Counted from the stretch's first letter, positions 1-11,282 are shown. The stretch: DNA of 64,000 bases from Methylotenera versatilis 301 (GCF_000093025.1 NC_014207.1:744001-808000), one strand, 5' to 3'. A program made the numbers and translations. The notes: generated from the sequence alone by a model not told the origin.

Positions 1-8
1 TTCAACAG

Positions 9-40
9 CTCGTCATTCCTGCACTGACGGGAATGACGAG
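9..40. terminator. Hairpin downstream of the macroglobulin gene
   Basis: An 11-bp perfect inverted repeat (9-19 and 30-40) encloses a 10-nt loop and lies just after the stop of the leftward macroglobulin gene. It has no long T-run. The arms share the GTCATTC/GAATGAC core with the palindromes at 10551 and 24189, so it may be a short member of the same dispersed repeat family that works as a terminator here. Confidence 0.5.
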
Positions 41-51
41 TGATGTAGAGT

Positions 52-3000
52 TTATTTACCAGCACGTCCCACAACAAGGTTAGCTGGCAATGAGCGCGCT
101 TGTAGCAAACGGTTATACATTGATTCTGCATAAGCAGGCGGGACTACAAACTGACCGCTATTCGTTGCTTTGATTTTGTAGGTGAACTCGGTAATTGTAT
201 TGGTCACTGCGCCGTAAAACACGATGCGGTCCTCACGAATGTCAGCATAGCTAGGTTGCCAGCCACCACCAATGCCAAGTGGGCTAGTCCAGCTTGAAGT
301 TTCTGGCGCTTGACCTTCGCCTTCGTTGTATCCATCTTCACTACCTTGGCCTCCTTGCGAAATGCTGCTATCCGTTTCGCTTACCGCAGCTTGCAACACA
401 GGCTCAAAGCCGCCTGGCAACAAATCTACAATCGCTACGTCATCTACATTGCCATCAATAGAGCGAATCTTGATATGCACAGTGATTTCGTCTCCCATAG
501 TGATAGATTTTAACGCGGCGCCTTTATCGTCAGTATATTCACGGATAATTTCCATGCCTTGTTTTAAAGCGGTGGTTGGTGGTTTTACGTCAAAACCAGA
601 CTCAGTCACTGCATAAAATAACGGTAAGCCACTAGGCCCTTGTAGCTTCAAGCGCACGGTGTCTGGCGAGAAGTTCACAAGTGGCGCAATGCTGTTTTCT
701 TGCAATTTAAGCGCAGTGATTTTGCCTTGCTTGTCTATCGCGCTAATCCCCATTTGCCCTGCGACTTTTGTGCCAGCAACGTTCGCGTACGCATCAAAGC
801 CGAGCAGCGCATAAGACGATGAAAGCGTATTGAAGCGACCTTCAGAAATAGGCTGCATGATGTTATTTAACGCGCCGCTTGAAATATCTTTCACTCTGTC
901 TGGAAAGTGGCGTGACACTAAGTAAAGCGTTTGTGCATTCCGCACCACGTCATCGTAATAATGTCCGTAGATAGGTTTTTGACTACTGGCGTTTAATAAT
1001 TTAACAGGTTTGGCCATTAAATCACTAGCTACGGCATGTTGTTGCAATAGTTGGTAACTTGCAGCAAGGTAAGCCGCAGCTAAGTCTGAGCGCCATTCTT
1101 TGAAGCTGCTATCAGTTAAAGCTTTAGCATCTAAGGTACTACGCAAGCTTGCCAGCAATGGCGTGGTGACAGTGCCTTCACGTGTTAGCAGGTAAGTTGC
1201 GTAAGCACGCACACGCACCGCATCTAAGTTTTCTGCTGGGCTGGCAGCTAATGTTTGCAAATATTCCAGGCCCTTTTTCAGCATGTCGGCAGGCACTTCC
1301 TCACCTACGTTCGCATGGTCACGTGCCTCCAGCATCATATGCACCGCATAAACACTGGCGAATTCGTCTGCACCTACGCTGGCATCCCACAAACCAAAGC
1401 CACCTTCAGCATTTTGGCGTGTGCGTAATACGCTCAAAGCATTTTCAAAGTTACCTTTTTTGGTGCTAATACTTGCCAAGAGCTCTGGGCGTTTTTTAAG
1501 CACGATAATAGGCATGACTTGGCTGACCAATTGCTCGGTACAACTATGTTCATAATTGGCTAAATATTCAAGCAAGCCGCCAGAAGCCACTAATGGCAAC
1601 GGTGAGACGCTAGCCTGTTGTTTGCGATATTCTGCAAACATGGTGCGCTTCACGTTGACTTGCGTATCGCCTTTAAAGCTACCAGTTTGCATTATGGTTA
1701 TGTGCGGCGTGGATGGACGCACACTAATTTCAGTGCCCAATTTCGCAGACTTATCGCCGATATTAGCCGTGAATTCAATTCTAGCGGAGCCTAATTTTGC
1801 AGCTGCGCCTTCTTTGACTTTCAGCTTATAAAGACCAGTGCTTTCATGCATTTCACTGATTTTTAGCACTTGTTTAGCGGAGCCAACTAACTCAAAAGCA
1901 GATGAGGGCACGAGATTCAATGTGACCGCGGCATCTTTGCCTGAACCTTTGACGTTATTCGCCACACCGACACTCACGTCAAATATATCGCCTGGCGTTA
2001 CTGTAAGTGGTGCATTGGGCGATAGTACAAAGTCGCCTCGTACTAATGCATCGCTGGTGGTAATGCCGATGCTGGCATCGTTCACCATCACTGCAATGAT
2101 GCGCATTTTTCCGTTAAATGTTTCTGGTACCGTGTAGCTAAATTCTTTGCTACCAGTCACATCTACAATGCCAGACCAATAGACCGCTGGCTTGTCAGTT
2201 TTACGTTTGAACGGATTCAAATGTTTACCTAATGCACCATCGGCATCGCCGCCCGGCGCGGTAGCCGCCATGATTTTTTTGAATTCAGGTAAGATTAAAT
2301 CTAAAATCTGTGACGTGGAAACTTCCAACTGTCGTTTTTGGAAGAAGAAGCCCAGCGCGTCAGGGTTGTGATACCTTGCCACTTGCAATATACCTTCATC
2401 CACCGCAAACACCACAGCACGACCAGGTTTAGCCGCGTCCAGTTTCATTTTTAGTACTTGACCCGGTTTGATAAGTGGTTGGCTGCTGAGCTTCAGCGTA
2501 TTGGTACGCTGCGCCAAACTCGTCACGAAAGGTACGACACCATAAGATAGCGGGCTGGTGAAGATTTCATCCGAACTTGGATCGCGTACAAACTGCACAC
2601 TCACATAACCGTTACCTTCAAAATCTGCAGGTAGCTTGATTTTTTGCACAGAGGCTTGTGAGTCGGCTTTAAACCATTGTTGCGCATATACTTTGTCGCG
2701 CTCAATGGTAATCAAGCCAGCACCTACATAAGGTGCGCGGATGCTGACGCTAATCTCTTGACCTGGCGCATAGTCTTTTTTATCCAGGACAAGCTGTAGT
2801 TCTGCATTGCGCTGTAACGAGCGGCTGACGTTGCCCAAGCCTGCTACGCTATATTCCACGCGGTTAAGTTCTAAGCCATCTTTGTTTTTAAGCACGTAAG
2901 CAAAATCGCCAGGCGTTTCGGTAGCAAGTGCCAGACTGTTTCCTGCAGCTTTGATGCTGTAAGGTGATGCTTTGATGAGCACTTCTTTTTTGCGTGATTC

Positions 3001-6000
3001 ATATTTGAAAGTGCCGCTACCTTGCTTGGTCAACACTGAAACATATTTACGCTCAATCAGATTTAAGCTTAAACCTTCAGCGACTACTTTTTGCAAGGTA
3101 GAGTTGACTGCAATCAGATTAACGCTACGTTTGCTGGCTTTGCTGACATAATTTAAGTCACCATCTGCTTTAAAGCCTATCAAATAAGGTTGTTCTGAAA
3201 TCAAGGTTGCGACTTCGGCAGAAACACTGCGTCCACCACCAGCTTCATACGCTTGCGCGACAATGTTAAGTCGGTAAGTCGCTTTAGTGTATTTCTCTAA
3301 ACCTAAGGCAAATTCAGCCACACCTTGCGCATTACTTGTGGCATCACTTAGCTTCTCGCTATAGCCTTCTTTGGCGCGCAACGGATCATAGAAGGCAAAG
3401 TCTGCATATTGGCTAAATGCTGGGTAAGCAGGGCTGAGCGTCATTGTCGCAGTCACGCGTCTATTTTCAGCCGGCGTGCCAAACAAGTTTTGCACATTGA
3501 TGTTGGCTTTTAAATCTTTAGGATTCAGCCAGCCCTCAGTGTTTTCAGGGTACAGTGTGGCCTCTTTCGCAAACAAGGCTTTTACCTTCATGCGGTCAGG
3601 CTGGAACTCCTGTACCTTTACGCTGACCGAGCCTAGTTGCTGATACGCATTTCCGTCTTTCACCGAGTAAAGATTAATATTGTAAGTACCAGTAGGTGAG
3701 GTTTCTAAGGTTTTATATTCCAGCTCGTTAAAGCCGCCTGCGCCGAGTTTAACCATTTGAGTTTTCACTACCAAACCGCGTGCATCCAGCACTTCGGCCT
3801 GAAGCGGCAAGCCATCTAGTGCTTTAGCCCAAGTTGCAGTTTTTACGATCATACCGATATGCATGGTGTCACCAGGACGGTAAATGCCGCGATCTGAAAA
3901 CAGATAGGCATTTAAGCTATCTGAACTGGTGGCATTGGCAATGCCACCTACATCAAAGCGTGAATAATCTAGGTTTCTGTCGTAGTGGTTAATCGGTAAA
4001 AAGCTTAAATCGCCAGCTTTTTTCACAATGTATAAAATTGGTGAGCGTTCACGTTGTAAGCCATCTAGCTTGGCAAAGTTAACGCGACCATTCGCATCGG
4101 TAGTTTGGCTGAATATAGCTTGGCCATTTTTTGCAATCACTTCAACCGCCGCGCCGGCCACTGGCAAACCAGTATGAATAGACTGAACGTAAACTACTTG
4201 GCTACCATCGAGTTCTTTTTTGGCGATTAAGCCTAAATCAGTGACAAGAATCAGGCGTTTATCTACGAAAGCTTCTGGGTTTTGGTTTTCCGATGAGTTG
4301 TAATCAGTGCTGTCGTCAGCTTGTTCGCTGCCATCAGCATTAGCCTCTTTTTTAGGTTTGTAACCACGAACTGTAAGCAAGAATACGCCACGCTTCTCTT
4401 CACCTTTGCTCAAGTATTCACTTAAATCCAGCGCTTCGTAATGCGCTTTGCCTGCTTCTAAGTTGAGTGGGATGCTTTTCTCAAAACGCTCACTCAAGTT
4501 ATCGCCATCAATATAGTAATTAAAAGATGGATTACTAAAATTGCCGCTGCTTTGCGTAATGAGATGTTGTAATTGACCTGGCAGAATACGACCAATCTCC
4601 ATTTGTAAGCCAGGTAAGTCGCGTGCTAGCACTGCTACTTTGCGTTCACCGCTTAAGGCTAATAAGGAGCCTTGGCTGAGAATTTTAACTTCTGCTGGAA
4701 ATACTGGTACCTGTAAAATGTGCTGCTGAGTCGCGCCTAATTGGTAGCCACCAAATGATTTTAAGCCTTTGTCGATTTGTACATAAATATAACTGCCAAC
4801 ATCTGCTTTGTACTTAAATGAATGTGCTTCTATGTTCTCGCGCTCAGCCGGAATCGCTTCTAGTGGAAGAGGCTTGCCTGCAGCAAGCACAGCTTCAGTA
4901 ATGTCTTTGGTGTTAGACCAAGCATGAGGATACTTCAACTCTTCTGGCGTACTGACCAGTTTGTTCCGCGGCAACACCCATGCTTTAATGTGGCTCGCCA
5001 TGTCTTTTTCATTCACTGCGGCTGAAGCATTGAGTAATAAAATTTGCTCAGGCTCGTTCTGGTCATTTGAAACTACAATCGGGCTAACTTCGTTGATCAT
5101 TAAGCTATACAAGCCTGGTACGTTCACACTTTGTGTTAAAGCTGTTTCAAATGCTTTGCCGCCCGCGGCTGCTTTTATGCCTTCATCTATCGTTACTTCT
5201 AGCACGCTATCATCTTTAGGTATGGCTAGTGGCGCAGAGTGTATATAAGCGTTGAGTTTTAATTTATCGTAACTGACGACGAATGGAATCTTGTCAGAAC
5301 CAAAGCTTAATAAGCTATTTTTGTTACTACGCATTTTTAGCGTGATGCTCTTTTCTAATTTTGCTGCATCTACTGGATGAGTAAAGTTCAGATTCACCAC
5401 CACTTTTTTCATTGCGGCATTAATTGGGTCTTGATAAAACTCACTATTGGTAATGTTTGCAATAAATAATGGTGAAGTGAATTCTAAGTCCCATTTGTCT
5501 AGTAAAGTCTTAGCTGTAAACGCTTTGGCATTCAAGCTGACTTTGTATTCTGTGCCTACTGGCCAGTCAGCTTTCGGCTGAAATGACAGCTCATTTTCAG
5601 TATTCCATTTCCATACGCCCTCGATTTTTGGCATGATGTTCACACCTGCAGAAATCACTTTTCCAACTTGTTCAATCGGCGCGACTGAGCTGTCAAAACT
5701 TATTTTGAGTGGGTTTGGCGGTAAGTTATCTTCGATTTGCGTTCTGGTAGGTACTGTCACCGTCACTTTCACCGTAACAGGTTGCGGTCTGGATTTGTAC
5801 CAAGCCCAACCTTGCCAGCCGCCTGCACCAAGTGCTGCAATTAAAGCCAGTATGCCTAAGCCTTTGAGCGGTTTTTGAATCATGGCTAGACGTAGCTCGT
5901 TCAGCTTGCCACCACACCATTTCATCCATGAGGGTGCTTGATAATTGACAGAGCCGAGTAAATGATTGAGTAAGGCACCGAGCAGCGACCATAATTTAGC

Positions 6001-6045
6001 GAAAATCATTTGAATAAATTGCAAGCCAGCACGAATGAATGACAT
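52..6045 (-). CDS. Giant alpha-2-macroglobulin family protein
   Basis: A 1997-residue bacterial alpha-2-macroglobulin, a family thought to trap foreign proteases in the periplasm. A hydrophobic segment at about residues 62-82 follows a long, partly basic N-terminus; no lipobox is seen, so the protein is probably anchored by this helix rather than by lipid. The body reads as repeated macroglobulin beta-sandwich domains, then a bait/ANA-like region. The thioester motif CTEQ is present at Cys1502 (bases 1531-1542), so covalent capture should be possible; an alpha-helical thioester domain follows. It is longer than the roughly 1650 residues of E. coli YfhM. In many bacteria the partner pbpC is adjacent; none is in the window, but the sequence ends just past this gene. 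It starts at an ATG and is divergent from lpd. Family assignment is firm; the trap role is inferred. Confidence 0.9.
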   Translation of the reverse strand: MSFIRAGLQFIQMIFAKLWSLLGALLNHLLGSVNYQAPSWMKWCGGKLNELRLAMIQKPLKGLGILALIAALGAGGWQGWAWYKSRPQPVTVKVTVTVPTRTQIEDNLPPNPLKISFDSSVAPIEQVGKVISAGVNIMPKIEGVWKWNTENELSFQPKADWPVGTEYKVSLNAKAFTAKTLLDKWDLEFTSPLFIANITNSEFYQDPINAAMKKVVVNLNFTHPVDAAKLEKSITLKMRSNKNSLLSFGSDKIPFVVSYDKLKLNAYIHSAPLAIPKDDSVLEVTIDEGIKAAAGGKAFETALTQSVNVPGLYSLMINEVSPIVVSNDQNEPEQILLLNASAAVNEKDMASHIKAWVLPRNKLVSTPEELKYPHAWSNTKDITEAVLAAGKPLPLEAIPAERENIEAHSFKYKADVGSYIYVQIDKGLKSFGGYQLGATQQHILQVPVFPAEVKILSQGSLLALSGERKVAVLARDLPGLQMEIGRILPGQLQHLITQSSGNFSNPSFNYYIDGDNLSERFEKSIPLNLEAGKAHYEALDLSEYLSKGEEKRGVFLLTVRGYKPKKEANADGSEQADDSTDYNSSENQNPEAFVDKRLILVTDLGLIAKKELDGSQVVYVQSIHTGLPVAGAAVEVIAKNGQAIFSQTTDANGRVNFAKLDGLQRERSPILYIVKKAGDLSFLPINHYDRNLDYSRFDVGGIANATSSDSLNAYLFSDRGIYRPGDTMHIGMIVKTATWAKALDGLPLQAEVLDARGLVVKTQMVKLGAGGFNELEYKTLETSPTGTYNINLYSVKDGNAYQQLGSVSVKVQEFQPDRMKVKALFAKEATLYPENTEGWLNPKDLKANINVQNLFGTPAENRRVTATMTLSPAYPAFSQYADFAFYDPLRAKEGYSEKLSDATSNAQGVAEFALGLEKYTKATYRLNIVAQAYEAGGGRSVSAEVATLISEQPYLIGFKADGDLNYVSKASKRSVNLIAVNSTLQKVVAEGLSLNLIERKYVSVLTKQGSGTFKYESRKKEVLIKASPYSIKAAGNSLALATETPGDFAYVLKNKDGLELNRVEYSVAGLGNVSRSLQRNAELQLVLDKKDYAPGQEISVSIRAPYVGAGLITIERDKVYAQQWFKADSQASVQKIKLPADFEGNGYVSVQFVRDPSSDEIFTSPLSYGVVPFVTSLAQRTNTLKLSSQPLIKPGQVLKMKLDAAKPGRAVVFAVDEGILQVARYHNPDALGFFFQKRQLEVSTSQILDLILPEFKKIMAATAPGGDADGALGKHLNPFKRKTDKPAVYWSGIVDVTGSKEFSYTVPETFNGKMRIIAVMVNDASIGITTSDALVRGDFVLSPNAPLTVTPGDIFDVSVGVANNVKGSGKDAAVTLNLVPSSAFELVGSAKQVLKISEMHESTGLYKLKVKEGAAAKLGSARIEFTANIGDKSAKLGTEISVRPSTPHITIMQTGSFKGDTQVNVKRTMFAEYRKQQASVSPLPLVASGGLLEYLANYEHSCTEQLVSQVMPIIVLKKRPELLASISTKKGNFENALSVLRTRQNAEGGFGLWDASVGADEFASVYAVHMMLEARDHANVGEEVPADMLKKGLEYLQTLAASPAENLDAVRVRAYATYLLTREGTVTTPLLASLRSTLDAKALTDSSFKEWRSDLAAAYLAASYQLLQQHAVASDLMAKPVKLLNASSQKPIYGHYYDDVVRNAQTLYLVSRHFPDRVKDISSGALNNIMQPISEGRFNTLSSSYALLGFDAYANVAGTKVAGQMGISAIDKQGKITALKLQENSIAPLVNFSPDTVRLKLQGPSGLPLFYAVTESGFDVKPPTTALKQGMEIIREYTDDKGAALKSITMGDEITVHIKIRSIDGNVDDVAIVDLLPGGFEPVLQAAVSETDSSISQGGQGSEDGYNEGEGQAPETSSWTSPLGIGGGWQPSYADIREDRIVFYGAVTNTITEFTYKIKATNSGQFVVPPAYAESMYNRLLQARSLPANLVVGRAGK

Positions 6046-6211
6046 GAAAAACCCTTTATTATGAAAAGCCCTTTTTGTAAAACCTTGTTTGAAGCAGGCT
6101 TAAATTTTTAGTGTGTAAATCATACTACTGATTCATATATTTTGAAGGTCTTTAAGGTCTTTTTGATGATAAAATTACGATAAATAACTGAAGATTTAAC
6201 AAAGGGTTGGC

Positions 6212-7981
6212 ATGAGCAATTTATTAGAAGTTTTGGTTCCAGATATTGGTAACTTTGATAGTGTGGATGTGATTGAAGTACTCGTAAAAGTAGGCGATGT
6301 CATTGCTAAAGAAGACTCACTGATGACCGTTGAGTCTGATAAAGCGTCTATGGATATCCCGTCTGCAGTTGCTGGTATCGTCAAAGAGCTAAAAGTAAAA
6401 GTCGGCGATAAAGTGGCTAAGGGTAGCTTGATTTTGTTAGTTGAGGCGGCGGCAAGTGCTGAAGCGCCAGCTAAAAAAGAAGTCGCTGTGGAAACTGCCG
6501 CCGTCGAAGTTAAGCCTGTCGCAACGCCAGTATCAGTAGTTACTTTAGGTGCTGCAGATTTACATGCCGAAGTCGTTGTGTTAGGTTCAGGCCCAGGTGG
6601 TTACACTGCGGCTTTCCGCGCTGCTGATTTAGGGAAAAAAGTGGTACTGGTTGAGCGTTACTCAACACTTGGTGGTGTTTGTCTAAACGTTGGCTGTATT
6701 CCTTCTAAAGCTTTATTGCACACGGCTAAAGTCATTACTGAAGCTGAAGAAACTGCGCATCACGGCGTGACTTTTGGCGCGCCACAAGTTGATTTAGAGC
6801 AGTTGCGTAATTGGAAAGCGAATGACGTAGTAGGTAAACTGACAGGTGGTTTAGCGGCGATGGCTAAGCAACGCAATGTCACCACGGTACAGGGCGTGGG
6901 TAAGTTTACCAGCCCGAATCAAATGTCCGTTACATCTGAAGATGGCAAAGTGACCACCATTTCATTTGATAACGCAATTATTGCCGCCGGTTCACAAGCG
7001 ACAAAATTTCCAGGTGTTGCAGCAGATGAACGTATTATGGATTCTACGGGTGCTTTAGCTTTGGCTGATGTGCCTAAACGCATGCTAGTAATTGGTGGCG
7101 GGATTATTGGCTTAGAAATGGGTACCGTGTATGACGCGCTAGGCTCTAAAGTCAGCGTGGTTGAATTTACTGATGGCTTAATTCAAGGTTGCGACCGTGA
7201 TTTGGTGCGCCCATTACAAAAACGTATGGAAAAACGCTTTGAAGCAATTATGTTGAATACCAAAGTGGCTAGCATGGAGCCTAAAAAAGACGGTATTCAT
7301 GTGGTATTTGAAGGTGTGAATGGCAATGCTGATGCACCTAAAGGCGTTGAAGTGTATGACCGCGTGTTGGTGTCTATTGGTCGCCGTCCAAATGGTAAAA
7401 ATATCGGCGCTGAAAATGCAGGCGTTGCTGTGGATGATTATGGATTCATCGCGGTCGATAAGCAAATGCGTACCAATGTGCCGCACATTTTTGCGATCGG
7501 CGACATCGTCGGTCAGCCAATGTTGGCGCATAAAGCGACGCACGAAGCTAAAGTAGCCGCAGAAGTGATTGCAGGTGAAAAGGTTGAATTTGTTGCATCA
7601 GTGATTCCATCAGTCGCTTACACAGATCCAGAAGTGGCTTGGGTTGGCGTGACAGAGATAGAAGCTAAAGCCAAAGGTCTTGAGATTGAAAAAGCCTCAT
7701 TCCCTTGGGCTGCTAGTGGTCGCGCATTGTCAATTGCGCGTACAGAAGGTACTACTAAGTTGATATTTGATAAAAATACACATCGCGTGATTGGTGCTGG
7801 TATTGTTGGCGTGAATGCGGGAGAGTTATTGGCCGAAGCGGTGCTAGCCATTGAAATGGGTGCAGATGCCCATGATTTAGGTCTAACGATTCATGCACAC
7901 CCAACGCTATCTGAAACTATTTGTTTCGCGGCAGAGATGAAAGAGGGCACGATCACTGACCTCTACATCAAAAAACGTTAG
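6212..7981 (+). CDS. lpdA: Dihydrolipoyl dehydrogenase with N-terminal lipoyl domain
   Basis: E3 flavoprotein that reoxidises dihydrolipoamide with NAD+ in 2-oxoacid dehydrogenase complexes. Residues 1-80 form a lipoyl domain with the modifiable lysine K44 in ESDKAS, followed by an Ala/Pro/Val-rich linker to about 115. The FAD-binding motif GSGPGG lies at 125-130 and the redox disulphide is C157/C162 in the GGVCLNVGC context. NAD-binding and dimerisation domains follow, with the HAHPT active-site motif near the C-terminus. The 589-residue length matches lipoyl-fused betaproteobacterial E3 proteins. The ATG at 6212 is preceded by AAGGG. No aceE or aceF lies beside it in this window; the downstream neighbour is a GlcD-like oxidase 55 nt away. 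It could serve pyruvate dehydrogenase encoded elsewhere. Confidence 0.95.
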   Translation: MSNLLEVLVPDIGNFDSVDVIEVLVKVGDVIAKEDSLMTVESDKASMDIPSAVAGIVKELKVKVGDKVAKGSLILLVEAAASAEAPAKKEVAVETAAVEVKPVATPVSVVTLGAADLHAEVVVLGSGPGGYTAAFRAADLGKKVVLVERYSTLGGVCLNVGCIPSKALLHTAKVITEAEETAHHGVTFGAPQVDLEQLRNWKANDVVGKLTGGLAAMAKQRNVTTVQGVGKFTSPNQMSVTSEDGKVTTISFDNAIIAAGSQATKFPGVAADERIMDSTGALALADVPKRMLVIGGGIIGLEMGTVYDALGSKVSVVEFTDGLIQGCDRDLVRPLQKRMEKRFEAIMLNTKVASMEPKKDGIHVVFEGVNGNADAPKGVEVYDRVLVSIGRRPNGKNIGAENAGVAVDDYGFIAVDKQMRTNVPHIFAIGDIVGQPMLAHKATHEAKVAAEVIAGEKVEFVASVIPSVAYTDPEVAWVGVTEIEAKAKGLEIEKASFPWAASGRALSIARTEGTTKLIFDKNTHRVIGAGIVGVNAGELLAEAVLAIEMGADAHDLGLTIHAHPTLSETICFAAEMKEGTITDLYIKKR

Positions 7982-8036
7982 ATTTAAACGCTAGATTTAT
8001 TTGAATTTCGATTGAGTTTTATAAAAGAGCGCCTAC

Positions 8037-9407
8037 ATGTCATCTGCTGATTTTTTATCTAAGCTAGCGCAGCTTCTGCCTATCGCACAGGTCTATACCG
8101 ATCCAGTAGATTGCTACGCCTATGCTTATGATAATTCGCGCATCTTTCATGCGCCTATCGCCGTGGTTTTTCCGCTGAATACCACCGAAGTGCAAGCGGT
8201 GATTAAGCTTTGCAACGCTCACAAAGTGCCAGTGGTGCCGCGTGGTCGTGGCACGGGCACTGCGGGCGGTAGTGTGCCAGAAGCCGGTGGTGTGGCCTTG
8301 TCCTTAGAGCGCATGAATAAAATTATCAGTGTAGACCCAGATAATCGTATGGCGATTATTGAGCCTGGCGTGCTAAATCAAGAGCTACAAGATGCAATTA
8401 AAGGCGTCGGTTTCTTTTGGCCGCCAGATCCATCAAGTGCGGCTTATTGCAGCATAGGCGGTAATCTAGCGACTTGCGCCGCAGGCCCACATGCTGTGAA
8501 GTATGGTGTTGCACGTGACCATGTGCTCGGTTTAAAAGCGGTGACAGGTAATGGCGATATCATTAAAACAGGTTGTTACACCAGTAAGGGTGTGGTCGGT
8601 TACGATTTAACGCGATTATTGGTTGGTTCTGAAGGTACGCTGGCCGTGATTGTTGAGGCGACACTTAAGCTCACCCCTTTGCCAAAACACACTGGCGGCA
8701 TAACTGCTGAGTTTGCTGATACTGCCAGTTGCGCGCGCGCGATTGCAGCGATTATGGCGCAGCCATATACGCCAAGTGCATTGGAGTTTTTAGATAACGG
8801 CGCCTTGAATTTGATTCGTGGTCGCCATAAAAACCTGTTGCCAGAAAATGCCCGCGCTTACTTGATGATAGAGGTCGATGGTGCGCAGCAAGAGATTATT
8901 GAAGCCACGCAGGCGATTCTGCAAGCGTGCCAAGTAGATGGCTTGATTGAGGCAAAACCTGCGGAAGATACCAAAGCATTATGGGCTGCACGCAAGGCTT
9001 TATCGCCATTGCTTAAAGATATTGCACCGAAGAAAATCAATGAAGATATTGCTGTGCCGGTGTCACATCTACCTGAATTGTTAACAGGCTTAGAGAAACT
9101 AGCCGCGCAATACAAGATTTCAAACGTGAATTTTGGTCATGCAGGCAACGGTAATATTCATGTGAATTTATTGGTCAATCCTGATAATGCTGATGAAATG
9201 AAACGTGCTTATGAGTGCTTAGATGATGTGTTTAGTTTGGTGCTTTCTCTGCAAGGCACGCTATCGGGTGAGCATGGCGTTGGCATGGCGAAGCGTCCAT
9301 TTATTTCACGTGAGATTGATGAAACAACCATTAATTTAATGAAAGCCGTTAAGTTAACGTTTGACCCGAATAATATTTTGAATCCGGGTAAGTTGTTTCC
9401 TAAGTAG
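8037..9407 (+). CDS. GlcD/D-LDH-like FAD-linked 2-hydroxyacid oxidase
   Basis: A 456-residue flavoprotein of the FAD-linked oxidase family (glycolate oxidase GlcD, D-lactate dehydrogenase). The N-terminal PCMH-type FAD domain includes the PRGRGTGTAGG loop and the segment around SIGGNLATCAAG; the C-terminal substrate domain has the conserved NFGHAGNGNIH and GTLSGEHGVG segments. It probably oxidises D-lactate, glycolate or a related 2-hydroxyacid. No GlcE or GlcF subunit lies beside it, which favours a stand-alone D-lactate or 2-hydroxyglutarate-type dehydrogenase over a three-subunit glycolate oxidase. It follows lpdA in the same direction and may be co-transcribed. The exact substrate cannot be read from the sequence. 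Confidence 0.85.
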   Translation: MSSADFLSKLAQLLPIAQVYTDPVDCYAYAYDNSRIFHAPIAVVFPLNTTEVQAVIKLCNAHKVPVVPRGRGTGTAGGSVPEAGGVALSLERMNKIISVDPDNRMAIIEPGVLNQELQDAIKGVGFFWPPDPSSAAYCSIGGNLATCAAGPHAVKYGVARDHVLGLKAVTGNGDIIKTGCYTSKGVVGYDLTRLLVGSEGTLAVIVEATLKLTPLPKHTGGITAEFADTASCARAIAAIMAQPYTPSALEFLDNGALNLIRGRHKNLLPENARAYLMIEVDGAQQEIIEATQAILQACQVDGLIEAKPAEDTKALWAARKALSPLLKDIAPKKINEDIAVPVSHLPELLTGLEKLAAQYKISNVNFGHAGNGNIHVNLLVNPDNADEMKRAYECLDDVFSLVLSLQGTLSGEHGVGMAKRPFISREIDETTINLMKAVKLTFDPNNILNPGKLFPK

Positions 9408-9421
9408 GTAGCTTTACCTAT

Positions 9422-9775
9422 TTATTTTGCACGGGTAAATTTTGCATAATAAATAGCGCATCCAAAAAATATTACGGTGAGTGACACCTCAAATAGCGCT
9501 AATTTGGCTGACAACCCAACGTCCGACCAAGCGCGTACAACACCCTCGGTAAAATATAGCAATATAAACATACTTGCCCATTTGTAGGTATAGCGCTTGC
9601 CATGCAGAATGCCAAACAAAGGCAGTAGCAATGGCAGAGTTTTGAATATCAGTAATGAACCTCCAGGTTTAAATGGCGCCAGAACCCCTTCCCATGCCAA
9701 ACAAAGCAGGATGAGCGCGATTAAGCTAGTGCTAGCGCCTAGCTGAAGTTGTTGTATGCTCGGTTTTTGCATCAT
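9422..9775 (-). CDS. DUF2069 small membrane protein
   Basis: A 117-residue protein with about four hydrophobic helices, matching the DUF2069 family of predicted inner-membrane proteins of unknown function. Members are often found beside wrbA in proteobacteria, and wrbA is two genes upstream here. Its start overlaps the stop of the HugZ-like gene by 4 nt, which indicates translational coupling. Two adjacent Met codons open the frame. No function can be assigned. Confidence 0.75.
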   Translation of the reverse strand: MMQKPSIQQLQLGASTSLIALILLCLAWEGVLAPFKPGGSLLIFKTLPLLLPLFGILHGKRYTYKWASMFILLYFTEGVVRAWSDVGLSAKLALFEVSLTVIFFGCAIYYAKFTRAK

Positions 9776-10497
9776 ACTTTTGCGACTTTCGACATATTTA
9801 CCAGTGCCATTCTCGCAGATTGCGCATCATGAATGGGCTGATCAAAATTGAAACGCAAAACTTGTGTTTTACCATCTTCAATATTTACTTTTGCATCAAA
9901 ACCATCGGCATCGATGCCCAACATTTCCGCATGCGTCGCACTCACATTGTGGAAATGCTTGCTGTAGGCAATCAAGCTATGCACATGGTCGGTATTCATG
10001 TGTTCGATGATGGAAGTTTCTTGCGCGGCAAGAGGTGAATTTTCTGTAACTTCAGCAGGCTGCATCGCATCTCCTGAAATCCAGCCCATCTTGCCAAAAC
10101 CAGCAATATAGCGCGCTTGGGCAATTTCGATACGATAGAAACTGAAATCATGCATATCAAAATAACCTGCGGCTTGCGGCATGTAACGCAAATAGCGTGC
10201 GCGTAAATTGGCATCTTCTTTATCTATTTTTTTTGCCTCGCCCATGAGTGTAAGGCGCCCGTTCGCTTGTAAATCGTCATCGCCTGCAAACACTAGTAAT
10301 GACACTTTTGGGTTAGCAATAATGTTCTGAGTGTGTTCTGCAATGGTGCTGATAAGAATAATGGGTTGACCACTGTGATCCAACACAAAAGGCGCGATTG
10401 AGCCGAATGGATAGCCTGCAAATTTAACAGAAAGCGTAGCAAGAACGCCGCTATGGGTAGAACGTAAGAACTGTAAGGCTTCTTTTGCCAAGGTCAT
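9772..10497 (-). CDS. HugZ-family PNPOx-like protein with DUF2470 domain
   Basis: A 241-residue protein. The N-terminal half (about 5-150) resembles the split-barrel pyridoxamine-5-phosphate oxidase fold that binds flavin or haem, and the C-terminal part (about 160-240) is a DUF2470 domain with the EHMNTDH motif typical of HugZ-like proteins. HugZ of Helicobacter degrades haem; most relatives, including this one, have only general predictions as haem-utilisation or flavin-binding proteins. It overlaps the downstream DUF2069 gene by 4 nt and is separated from wrbA by a palindromic repeat. Family confident, substrate unknown. Confidence 0.8.
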   Translation of the reverse strand: MTLAKEALQFLRSTHSGVLATLSVKFAGYPFGSIAPFVLDHSGQPIILISTIAEHTQNIIANPKVSLLVFAGDDDLQANGRLTLMGEAKKIDKEDANLRARYLRYMPQAAGYFDMHDFSFYRIEIAQARYIAGFGKMGWISGDAMQPAEVTENSPLAAQETSIIEHMNTDHVHSLIAYSKHFHNVSATHAEMLGIDADGFDAKVNIEDGKTQVLRFNFDQPIHDAQSARMALVNMSKVAKV

Positions 10498-10550
10498 TAT
10501 TTATTCTCAATGTACATTGTTTACAAAAATATTTGTATGAAATTATATGT

Positions 10551-10626
10551 GTCATTTTGAGTGACACGAAGAGTCTAGTGTTTATGGGCTAGTGCAAACT
10601 GGATTCTTCGTTACACTCAGAATGAC
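10551..10626. repeat. Imperfect palindrome, GTCATTYTGAG family
   Basis: Imperfect inverted repeat of about 25 bp per arm (10551-10575 and 10600-10626) between wrbA and the HugZ-like gene, both leftward. The right arm read in reverse complement (GTCATTCTGAGTGTAACGAA) closely matches the arm of the perfect palindrome at 24189-24263. It is probably a dispersed intergenic element that can form a hairpin in the transcript. Confidence 0.7.
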
Positions 10627-10666
10627 GAGTTAGGCGTTGGTTCGGTAATAATCTTGCGCAGAGATT

Positions 10667-11269
<603 letters not shown>

Positions 11270-11282
11270 TTATGTTGATTAG

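Noticed and set aside
6046-6211. Consensus promoter for lpdA
   Set aside because: TTGATG and AT-rich boxes occur, but none has acceptable -35/-10 spacing, so no specific promoter is claimed.
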